39,845 nt of DNA from Marinifilum sp. Its GTDB lineage: Bacteria; Bacteroidota; Bacteroidia; Bacteroidales; CG2-30-32-10. The stretch covers positions 1-39,845 of the forward strand of contig DYDE01000019.1 of NCBI GenBank assembly GCA_020718065.1, given 5' to 3'. This document shows, in pieces, positions 33,524-39,845 of the stretch. Within the stretch, counting starts at the first letter, position 1. Each line of letters starts with the position of its first letter. Position numbers and translations under genes: made by a program. The notes under the pieces are model-generated. The model was not told where the DNA came from. It made no database searches and saw only the letters and a program-made list of their open reading frames with translations.

Positions 33524-34168
33524 TTAATACCAAATTTTATTCCCAATATTAATATTACTATTAAGCAATTCTTGTATAGTGCAACTCGTATTTACTTTAT
33601 AATCATCAATTACTGATTTTGGATTTCTGACTTTTCTAACATCACCTGGCATAACAAATAATTGCTTATATGTAATTAAAGAAAATAGTTGGTTGTCTTT
33701 TATGTCTTTTTCATATTTGTTTGTAAAATAACGTATAACTGGAGCCAGATTGGCAACTTTAATACTTTTTTTAGAGATCTTAAAAACCTTGGGAAGAAAA
33801 ATGTTTTTATTGCTGTTGAACATTTTATAAAAAGCATCATTCAACGCTTTTTCATTATCAAAATCAAAGCTCAATGCATATAACCCTTTGTTGTTGTCGC
33901 TTACAGGCAAAATGTTACTTATTCCTTTTATGTTTTCAATAACTTTTGCTGTAATTGCAGGTTGTTTTTTAATATCATCCATCATTGATAGATCAATGTA
34001 ATCTTTAGCAACATTCATAAAAGTGCCACCCAAAACACCCAGGTCCATCGAAAAACGAATGCTTCCCGATTTGTTAGGATTTAATTTAATTTCTTCAACA
34101 ATTTCAATACATCCTGATAATGAAAGGAAAACGACTATCAATAATATAAACCTTATATTTTTTTTCAT
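33524..34168 (-). CDS. Putative lipoprotein of unknown function
   Basis: A 214-residue protein with a lipoprotein signal: MKKNIRF, a hydrophobic core, then LSGC with the lipidated Cys20. The segment after it (EIVEEIKLNPNKSGSIRFSMD) resembles the start of LppM/DUF3153-like lipoproteins, where a beta strand with a G-S-G pattern follows the Cys, but I am not certain of the family. The mature part is Lys/Asn/Ile-rich, with no catalytic motif and one more Cys near the C-terminus. It stands alone, with a repeat element upstream and glnS downstream, so context gives no function. Likely attached to a membrane and facing the periplasm. Confidence 0.7.
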   Translation of the reverse strand: MKKNIRFILLIVVFLSLSGCIEIVEEIKLNPNKSGSIRFSMDLGVLGGTFMNVAKDYIDLSMMDDIKKQPAITAKVIENIKGISNILPVSDNNKGLYALSFDFDNEKALNDAFYKMFNSNKNIFLPKVFKISKKSIKVANLAPVIRYFTNKYEKDIKDNQLFSLITYKQLFVMPGDVRKVRNPKSVIDDYKVNTSCTIQELLNSNINIGNKIWY

Positions 34169-34200
34169 GTGTTTATTTTTAATGTTTATTTAATGCACAG

Positions 34201-34281
34201 ATGGAATGCCCAGTAAATATTCATCTCGCTTTGCATGCCTACCTATTTCGGCAGGTAACCTTTTGTTTATGGGCATTTCAT
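34201..34281. repeat. Inverted-repeat element with GAATGCCCA arms
   Basis: The outer arms ATGGAATGCCCA (34201-34212) and TGGGCATTTCAT (34270-34281) pair at 11 of 12 positions. Inside is a smaller hairpin TACCT/AGGTA around ATTTCGGC. The outer arm sequence recurs at about 574-588 (ATGAAATGCCCAGTA), and the inner TACCTG...GGTAGGCA motif recurs at 33-49 in reverse orientation. This shows one dispersed repeat family within the window. Confidence 0.65.
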
Positions 34282-34300
34282 AAAAATTCTATTGTAAAAA

Positions 34301-34323
34301 AAGCCATCCAAAATGGATAGCTT
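34301..34323 (-). terminator. Terminator of the DUF177-rpmF-plsX-fabH operon
   Basis: On the minus strand AAGCTATCCA and TGGATGGCTT pair (with one wobble) around TTT and run into seven T residues. It lies 22 bases after the fabH stop. Confidence 0.85.
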
Positions 34324-34345
34324 AATAATATCTTTTTTAAATTGG

Positions 34346-35341
34346 TTATGAATTATAACCCCATTTCAAATACATAGCACCCCATGTAAATCCGGCTCCA
34401 AAAGCTGCCAATATAATATTATCGCCTTTCTTTAATTGTTTTTCCCATTCCCAAAGACAAAGTGGTAAAGTGGCTGCAGTTGTGTTGCCAAATTTCTGAA
34501 TATTTATCATTACTTTATCTTTGTTTAAACCCATTCGGTTAGCAGTTGCATCAATAATGCGCATATTAGCCTGATGAGGAACAAGCCAAGCAATATCTTC
34601 TGAAGTTAAGTTATTTCTTTTCATAATTTCGGAAGCAACATCTGCCATTTTAGAAACGGCCCATTTAAAAACTGGTTGTCCTTCCTGATATATATAATGT
34701 TCTTTTGCATCAATTGTTTGATGAGAAGCAGGTTTAACAGAACCACCTGCTTTTTGATGTAAATGTATTTTGCCAGATCCATCAACTTGTAAATTAAAAT
34801 CAATAACACCAAAATTTTCAGTAGTTGATTCAAGGAGAACAGCACCAGCTCCATCACCAAAAATAGGGCAGGTAGCCCTATCAGTATAGTCAACTATAGA
34901 AGACATTTTTTCTGCACCAACAACAATAATTTTTTTATATCTTCCTGATTCAATATAAGCTGTAGCTGTAGATAGAGCAAATAAGAAACCCGAACAACCG
35001 GCATTTAAGTCAAAACTAAATGCGTTTTTTATACCTACTTTATCGCTTATAATATTTGCTGTAGCAGGAAATTGCATATCAGGTGTAACTGTAGCACAAA
35101 TTAAAAAATCAATTTCTTCCGGTTTTGTTTTTGTCTTTTCTAACAACCCTTTCACTGCCTCAGCGCCAATATCAGAAGTTCCTTTTCCTTCACCCTTTAA
35201 AATTCTTCTTTCTTTAATACCGATTCGTGTCATTATCCACTCATCAGACGTATCAACCATTTTACTAATTTCTTCATTGGTGAGAATGTAATCGGGAACA
35301 TATCCATGAACTCCGGTAATTACAGCTTTGATATGATTCAT
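34346..35341 (-). CDS. fabH: Beta-ketoacyl-ACP synthase III
   Basis: Starts fatty acid synthesis by condensing acetyl-CoA (or a branched acyl-CoA) with malonyl-ACP. At 331 residues it has normal length. The catalytic triad is visible: Cys116 in [11 protein letters not shown], His256 in [10 protein letters not shown] and Asn286 in FGNTTAA. The N-terminal [14 protein letters not shown] motif is also typical. It is the last gene of the DUF177-rpmF-plsX-fabH operon. Whether it prefers acetyl or branched starters cannot be told from sequence. Confidence 0.96.
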   Translation of the reverse strand: MNHIKAVITGVHGYVPDYILTNEEISKMVDTSDEWIMTRIGIKERRILKGEGKGTSDIGAEAVKGLLEKTKTKPEEIDFLICATVTPDMQFPATANIISDKVGIKNAFSFDLNAGCSGFLFALSTATAYIESGRYKKIIVVGAEKMSSIVDYTDRATCPIFGDGAGAVLLESTTENFGVIDFNLQVDGSGKIHLHQKAGGSVKPASHQTIDAKEHYIYQEGQPVFKWAVSKMADVASEIMKRNNLTSEDIAWLVPHQANMRIIDATANRMGLNKDKVMINIQKFGNTTAATLPLCLWEWEKQLKKGDNIILAAFGAGFTWGAMYLKWGYNS

Positions 35342-35376
35342 TATTTGTATTTTAAGTTAAAACTAAGATGTTATTA

Positions 35377-36336
35377 TTAACTTTTAATTTGAGAAAATTT
35401 TTCTAATGCAGTTTTTATTTGTTTAGACAAATTAGCTTTAGCAATATTCCTAGATAACAATATCATATTTTTTATTGCAATATTGTTTGAAATACCATGC
35501 CCAACAACAACTGTTGAATTTATTCCTAATATTGGTGTTCCACCATATATTTCATAGTTCCACCGGTTGAAATAATCATCAGTAAGACCTCTTTTGAGCA
35601 TTTGTCTGTATATTGTTTCAGCAAGTTTTAAAACAATGTTTCCTGTAAAACCATCACAAACAATAACATCTGCCTTGTCTTTAAATAAATCCCGACTTTC
35701 TATGTTTCCAATAAAATTAAAATCGGTAGAATCTTTCATTAATTTAAATGATGATTGATATAAAAGGTTGCCCTTTTCTTCCTCATCACCAATATTAAGT
35801 AAGCCTACTTTTGGATTTTTGATATTAAAAACATATTGTGAGTATATAGACCCGATTAGTGCAAATTGATAAAGATTATCCGGTTTACAATCAGGGGTTG
35901 TACCTACATCAAGCAAAACTCCTGTACTACCATCTTCCTTAGGCAAAACACCAGTAATACAAGGTCTTAAAATTCCCTGAATAGGATTTGCACTATATAT
36001 TGAACCAACCAACATTGCTCCAGAATTACCAGCACTTGCAAACGAATCTATTTTGTTTTCTTTCAACAATTTAAAACCATAAACAATGCTGGACTCTTGC
36101 TTCTGCGAAAAAGCTTTAGTAGGGTGTTCATCCATTCCAATTGTATCACTAGCGTGAACAATATCAAAAAGGGTAGGATTAGTACCAGAATCTATAAGGA
36201 AATTGGTTATTACTTCACTATCACCTATCAGAACTAATTTATCATTAGGATCTAATTCTTTTTGAGCTAAAATTGAACCCTCAAGCGTAGCTTTTGGAGC
36301 AAAATCACCGCCCATAATGTCAATTCCGATTCTCAT
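35377..36336 (-). CDS. plsX: Phosphate acyltransferase PlsX
   Basis: Makes acyl-phosphate from acyl-ACP, which PlsY then uses to acylate glycerol-3-phosphate in phospholipid synthesis. At 319 residues it is close to the family length. The start MRIGIDIMGGDFAPKATLEG, the DEHPTKAFSQKQESSIVYG block, SAGNSGAMLVGSIY and VVCDGFTGNIVLKLAE are family landmarks. It lies between rpmF and fabH, the usual order linking ribosome and membrane lipid synthesis. Confidence 0.95.
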   Translation of the reverse strand: MRIGIDIMGGDFAPKATLEGSILAQKELDPNDKLVLIGDSEVITNFLIDSGTNPTLFDIVHASDTIGMDEHPTKAFSQKQESSIVYGFKLLKENKIDSFASAGNSGAMLVGSIYSANPIQGILRPCITGVLPKEDGSTGVLLDVGTTPDCKPDNLYQFALIGSIYSQYVFNIKNPKVGLLNIGDEEEKGNLLYQSSFKLMKDSTDFNFIGNIESRDLFKDKADVIVCDGFTGNIVLKLAETIYRQMLKRGLTDDYFNRWNYEIYGGTPILGINSTVVVGHGISNNIAIKNMILLSRNIAKANLSKQIKTALEKFSQIKS

Positions 36337-36386
36337 CTTTAATTTAGTTTAAGAAAAAAGGTATTAATGAAAAAAAAGGCTATAAA

Positions 36387-36572
36387 CTAAGCAGTAGCTT
36401 GTTTTTCGATAGCTAATTTACCTCTATAATAACCACATTCTTCACAAACTTTATGATATGCAACAGTGGCGCCACAATTTGAGCAATTACCCAATGTAGG
36501 AGCAACAGCTTTGTAATGAGTTCTTCTTTTGTCTCTTCTTGTTTTCGAAATCTTATGTTTGGGATTTGGCAT
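36387..36572 (-). CDS. rpmF: 50S ribosomal protein L32
   Basis: A small ribosomal protein of 61 residues with the usual MPNPKHKISKTRRDKRRTHY start. Four cysteines (30, 33, 43 and 46) form an intact zinc ribbon, so this is the zinc-binding form. It is placed 18 bases after the DUF177 gene and upstream of plsX-fabH, the conserved bacterial order. Confidence 0.96.
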   Translation of the reverse strand: MPNPKHKISKTRRDKRRTHYKAVAPTLGNCSNCGATVAYHKVCEECGYYRGKLAIEKQATA

Positions 36573-36590
36573 AACTTTAAGATTTTAATA

Positions 36591-37121
36591 TTAATTTAAT
36601 TTAATGTTTTTTAAAATTTCCCATCTGGGATCTACTTCATTTTCTTTTTTTTCTGACTTTGAAAACTCTTTTAGTTTTTCCAAAAACTCAGAATTACATT
36701 GAGAATAACCATCTTCATCATCCGGATGAATGCGTTGGATAGGTAAACTCAGGTTTATATATTCGTAAATATATTGCATTATATTTAACTCATTGTCGGA
36801 TTCAGGCAAAATAAGTATTTCGTCTGTTTGTTCTATTCTTTCTTTTCCAAATTTAACAAACATTTGAAATTGAGTGTCAATCGGTAAATCAAAATAATCC
36901 AAACAACGGTCACAAATAACACTTGCAGATCCTTTAAGATTGAAATAAAAGGTTAACATTGTTTCAGACTTCTCTAAAATAACGACAACTTTAATATTCC
37001 CTTTCTGAATCTCCGACATTTCGTTGTTTTCAAAGAACGCTTCATCAATTATATAATCAAATTGATGTTTCCCGTCTGAGAGGGATTTAAAAGGTATAAT
37101 AAATTGGTTTAAATAATCCAA
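36591..37121 (-). CDS. DUF177/YceD family protein
   Basis: A 176-residue protein of the YceD/DUF177 family, nearly always upstream of rpmF and thought to act in large-subunit rRNA or ribosome maturation. A CDRCLDYFDLPI block with two Cys holds the middle, preceded by IVVILEKSETMLTFYFNLKGSASVI-type strands. The C-terminal part has EDGYSQCN and DPRWEILKNI; DPRWEIL is typical of the family's end. It is first in the operon with rpmF. The family's molecular role is not well settled. Confidence 0.85.
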   Translation of the reverse strand: MDYLNQFIIPFKSLSDGKHQFDYIIDEAFFENNEMSEIQKGNIKVVVILEKSETMLTFYFNLKGSASVICDRCLDYFDLPIDTQFQMFVKFGKERIEQTDEILILPESDNELNIMQYIYEYINLSLPIQRIHPDDEDGYSQCNSEFLEKLKEFSKSEKKENEVDPRWEILKNIKLN

Positions 37122-37148
37122 TTTTACAAATATCTAATTTAAAGCCTG

Positions 37149-37156
37149 CAAAGGTA
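37149..37156 (-). promoter_or_regulatory. -7 element candidate of the DUF177-rpmF operon
   Basis: On the minus strand TACCTTTG matches TAnnTTTG, 27 bases before the start codon at 37121. There is no exact TTG at -33; the region is A/T-rich with a TTCGTTTTTT stretch. Confidence 0.5.
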
Positions 37157-37218
37157 TAATTTCTATTTGAAAAAAAAAACGAATAATTTAAATATTTAAT
37201 TTGGAAATTTTCTTTGAG

Positions 37219-37668
37219 TTAATCATTGTCGTCTGCATACCATTCTGCATAGGAAGTAGCTGTTTCTCTTAATTTCAAACTAAACAATTTAAGGTTTTCA
37301 GGAAATTTATCTTTCAAAACAAACGCAAAATCTAACAATAAGTTTTCGCAAGTTGGTTGAAAGTTTGTATAAACAACTTTATCAAAAAGTTTATCAGCTC
37401 GAAGATTTTCTTTTTCTTCAATTTCCTGATTTAATAAAAGTGCGTGATCGATTTTATCAATAATGTTGTCCTTAATTATTGATTTAAGCAGGGTAAAATC
37501 AATAACCATTCCATTTTTTGGATGCTTTGTGTCTTTTGTTGGTTCTCCCAAAAGTGTAACACTCAATAAATAAGAATGACCATGTATGCTGCTGCAAAGC
37601 CCATCATAGTTTAATAATGCATGAGCCATTTCGAAATGGAATTCTTTTGTAATTCTAATTTTTGACAC
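37219..37668 (-). CDS. queD: 6-carboxytetrahydropterin synthase family protein (QueD)
   Basis: A 149-residue enzyme of the PTPS/QueD fold that acts on dihydroneopterin triphosphate on the way to queuosine and other deazapurines. The zinc histidines are His16 in FEMAHAL and His29/His31 in SIHGHSY. The catalytic Cys25 lies in CSSIHGH (CX3HGH, the QueD form). MVIDFTLLK, DKIDHALLLN, PTCENLLLDF and LRETATSYAEW carry the remaining conserved residues. It is last in the flippase-mntP-queD operon, 12 bases after mntP. No other queuosine gene is present in the window. Confidence 0.92.
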   Translation of the reverse strand: MSKIRITKEFHFEMAHALLNYDGLCSSIHGHSYLLSVTLLGEPTKDTKHPKNGMVIDFTLLKSIIKDNIIDKIDHALLLNQEIEEKENLRADKLFDKVVYTNFQPTCENLLLDFAFVLKDKFPENLKLFSLKLRETATSYAEWYADDND

Positions 37669-37680
37669 TTTCTAATTTTT

Positions 37681-38244
37681 TTAAATTAATGATAAATGAT
37701 CTAATAATATTTTTGTACCAATACCTATTAATACAAGACCTCCAATTAATTCAGCTTTGTTTCCCCAAAAGTAACCATACTTTTTCCCTACATAAATACC
37801 CAACAAAGAAACGAAAAAAGTAATTATTCCTATAATCACAACAGCCTTTATAATAGAAACTTCTAAAAACACAAAGCTTGTTCCTACAATGAGTGCATCA
37901 ATACTTGTTGCAATTGATAAAACAATTATAATCACCACCCTATCAATATTTAAAGGTTTCTTTTCTGTGTGTTTTTTAACCGATTCAAATATCATTTTTC
38001 CACCAATTAAAACAAATATTCCAAAAGCAATCCAATGATCTATGTTTTCAATATATGTTTTAACAGACAAACCCAATAACCAGCCAATAACAGGCATTAA
38101 ACCCTGAAAAAGGCCAAAGAAAAGAGCTACTTCTAATGTTTTACTTTTTGTTACATTTTTGTTTGTTGCCCCTGCAGTAATTGAAACAGCAAAACAATCC
38201 ATGGCCAATCCAAATGCTATAAGTATAACCTCTAAATTATTCAA
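37681..38244 (-). CDS. mntP: Manganese efflux pump MntP
   Basis: An inner-membrane protein of 187 residues with six predicted helices. It has two internally related acidic motifs: FGLAMDCFAVSITAGA near the N-terminus and ATSIDALIVGTSF near residue 115. These carry the conserved Asp residues of MntP exporters that protect against excess Mn. No manganese riboswitch (yybP-ykoY) was seen, and the gene is 15 bases behind a flippase gene, so it is probably transcribed with it. Confidence 0.92.
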   Translation of the reverse strand: MNNLEVILIAFGLAMDCFAVSITAGATNKNVTKSKTLEVALFFGLFQGLMPVIGWLLGLSVKTYIENIDHWIAFGIFVLIGGKMIFESVKKHTEKKPLNIDRVVIIIVLSIATSIDALIVGTSFVFLEVSIIKAVVIIGIITFFVSLLGIYVGKKYGYFWGNKAELIGGLVLIGIGTKILLDHLSLI

Positions 38245-38259
38245 AATGAGCTAAGTTGT

Positions 38260-39735
38260 TTATTGTATTTTTTGAGCCTTTAATTTATTCCGAAATTGGT
38301 AAAAATAAACTAGTAATATATATCCACCAAATAAAAGAGTATTTATAGCCATGCTAAAAATAAAATTGTCTGGTTTTATTAATATACTAACGAAATAAAT
38401 TGCCATAGCTCCAGATAAGTAAATAATAAAGTTCTTTATTTTATATTGAATATAATACTTTTTTTGACCAATCAAATACGAAACAATCATCATGGAAGCA
38501 TAACAAGCCAAAGTTGCCCATGCAGAACCCATATAACCTAAAACAGGAATCAGGGTGTAATTTAATATTATTGTAATTATCGCTCCAAATATAGAAATAT
38601 AAGCACCGTACTTGGTTTGATTCGTTAATTTATACCAAACAGAAAGATTATAAAATATTCCAAGAAACATATTGGCAAGCAACAATATAGGTACAATTTT
38701 TAAACCTTCGTAATATGGTTTATCCACAAAGTATTTTACAATATCGATGTAAAGCATTATCCCTAAAAATATTAAAGAACAAGCCAATACAAAATAATTC
38801 ATCACATCAGCATAAACCTGTTTTGCATTTTGTTCTTTCGATTGAGTAAAGAAAAAAGGTTCTGCAGCATATTTGAATGCTTGTATTAGAATTGTCATCA
38901 ACAAGGTTATTTTATAACAAGCAGTATAAATACCAACCTGACTCATAGCAATATCCTTTGGTAACAAATAGGATAAAAAGATTCTATCCATTGTTTCATT
39001 AACAATTCCGGCTAAACCAAATATTAATAATGGCAGAGCATACTTAAGCATCTTTTTTAGTAGAGGAAAATCAAATTTAAATTCGGTTTTCAAAATATCT
39101 GGAAGGAGAATTAGTATTGTAAACCCACTCGCTAAAAGATTTGAAATAAAAATATAACCAACTCCCACATCATTGCTATAGATTAATTCAACAATTTCTG
39201 TTAAATATCCGTTTTTTAGTAACCATGGACAAAGTAGCAAGAAAAAAAGATTAAAAACAACATTAATTACTATATTTATAAACTTGATAACAGCAAATTT
39301 TTTGGCTTTGTTTTCTGCACGGAGTTTGGCAAAAGGAATTGCAGTAATGGCATCAATGGCAACAATAATTGCACACCAATAAATAATCATTATATTTCCA
39401 TTTCCTGGAATAATTGATGAAATAGGGTTTATAAAAATAAAAGTCAGAACAACAAAGAGCAATGAAGTAATTGTTAATGAAAGCATAGATGTAAAAAACA
39501 ACCTTTTTTTATTTGCTTCTGTAGTGTAATAACGAAAAAAAGCTGTTTCCATTCCATAAGTTAAAATAACAGCCAAGAGGGAAACATATGCATACATATT
39601 TCCAACTATCCCATATTCACTTGGTAAGAATATACGAACATGAAGAGGAACCAGAAAATAATTTAATAAGCGAGCAACAATACTACTAATACCATAAATT
39701 GCAGTTTGTCCGGCTAATTTTTTTAAAGGATTCAA
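38260..39735 (-). CDS. Oligosaccharide flippase (Wzx/MOP family)
   Basis: A multi-helix membrane protein of 491 residues with about 12-14 predicted helices and no large soluble domain. The N-terminal block (LAGQTAIYGISSIVARLLNYFLVPLHVRIFLPSEYGIVG) is typical of polysaccharide-biosynthesis flippases of the MOP superfamily, which move lipid-linked sugars across the inner membrane. No glycosyltransferase genes lie nearby, so it is not in a capsule or O-antigen locus within this window. Its neighbours mntP and queD do not explain the substrate. It carries its own -7 element at 39764-39771. Confidence 0.85.
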   Translation of the reverse strand: MNPLKKLAGQTAIYGISSIVARLLNYFLVPLHVRIFLPSEYGIVGNMYAYVSLLAVILTYGMETAFFRYYTTEANKKRLFFTSMLSLTITSLLFVVLTFIFINPISSIIPGNGNIMIIYWCAIIVAIDAITAIPFAKLRAENKAKKFAVIKFINIVINVVFNLFFLLLCPWLLKNGYLTEIVELIYSNDVGVGYIFISNLLASGFTILILLPDILKTEFKFDFPLLKKMLKYALPLLIFGLAGIVNETMDRIFLSYLLPKDIAMSQVGIYTACYKITLLMTILIQAFKYAAEPFFFTQSKEQNAKQVYADVMNYFVLACSLIFLGIMLYIDIVKYFVDKPYYEGLKIVPILLLANMFLGIFYNLSVWYKLTNQTKYGAYISIFGAIITIILNYTLIPVLGYMGSAWATLACYASMMIVSYLIGQKKYYIQYKIKNFIIYLSGAMAIYFVSILIKPDNFIFSMAINTLLFGGYILLVYFYQFRNKLKAQKIQ

Positions 39736-39763
39736 TGTACTTTTTTGTTTAATAAACAGATTG

Positions 39764-39771
39764 CAAAAGTA
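39764..39771 (-). promoter_or_regulatory. -7 element candidate for the flippase operon
   Basis: On the minus strand TACTTTTG matches TAnnTTTG, 28 bases before the flippase start. No obvious TTG at -33. The IS-type end at 39812 begins 41 bases further upstream. Confidence 0.5.
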
Positions 39772-39811
39772 ATTGTTTTTGGGGTAATCTTTAAAAAATT
39801 GCTATCTTGTA

Positions 39812-39845
39812 ATACCAAGTTGCGTTCTAAAGTGCAATATTTAAA
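39812..39845 (+). mobile_element. Left end of another IS630-type element, cut off by the window edge
   Basis: ATACCAAGTTGCGTTCT (39812-39828) matches the left terminal repeat at 30784-30800 at 16 of 17 bases. The element would continue beyond 39845. It may be an intact IS, a MITE or a solo end. Confidence 0.6.

Noticed and set aside
37681-38244. Manganese riboswitch expected before mntP
   Set aside because: Only 15 bases separate mntP from the upstream flippase gene, leaving no space for one.

Overview
The window looks like chromosome from an AT-rich member of the Bacteroidota, probably Bacteroidales-like. The signs are: three secreted proteins with type IX secretion (T9SS) C-terminal sorting domains, a MurF-alanine racemase fusion, an RprX/RprY-type two-component system, a futalosine-pathway menaquinone enzyme, -7 elements matching TAnnTTTG upstream of several genes, and few visible Shine-Dalgarno sequences. 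Most of it is ordinary core metabolism. I found no phage, CRISPR array or defence island.

Layout. 1-1038 is gene-free and holds several short palindromic repeats. 1039-3233 (minus) carries two tandem paralogous T9SS cargo proteins, each followed by a terminator. 3698-6562 (plus) is a propionate/methylmalonyl-CoA cluster: epimerase, carboxyltransferase subunit, a small OadG-like protein and a biotin carrier. 6783-9117 (plus) is a histidine kinase/response regulator pair. 9270-11539 (plus) holds prs, rplY (L25/Ctc) and pth, converging with pyrG-gpmI (minus, 11554-14697). 14900-19693 (minus) is a tight set of mqnC, an M1 metallopeptidase with a T9SS tail, and an OmpA-like protein. 19791-24992 (plus) holds pepA, pdxA and murF-alr. 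A lone B12-binding radical SAM gene (minus, 25067-26695) lies divergent from a heterodimeric ABC exporter (plus, 27231-30732).

30733-31500 is an insertion-sequence graveyard: a decayed IS630-like transposase between terminal inverted repeats, and a fragment of a second transposase. Then come tRNA-Gln(CTG) and glnS (minus), an unknown lipoprotein, the DUF177-rpmF-plsX-fabH lipid operon, and a flippase-mntP-queD operon. A further copy of the IS630-type end starts at 39812 and runs off the window.

How the genes connect: the mce/mmdA cluster handles the methylmalonyl-CoA to propionyl-CoA step of propionate or succinate metabolism. plsX and fabH feed phospholipid and fatty acid synthesis. murF-alr makes D-alanine and adds D-Ala-D-Ala to the cell-wall precursor, and pdxA beside it makes the PLP that the racemase needs. 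The most interesting oddities are a 10-G run inside the secreted M1 peptidase gene, three helically phased direct repeats at the two-component promoter, a radical SAM protein with a CX4CX2C cluster and a frameshifted mini-ORF upstream, and the paired insertion-sequence ends. No clearly new system could be demonstrated from the sequence alone.
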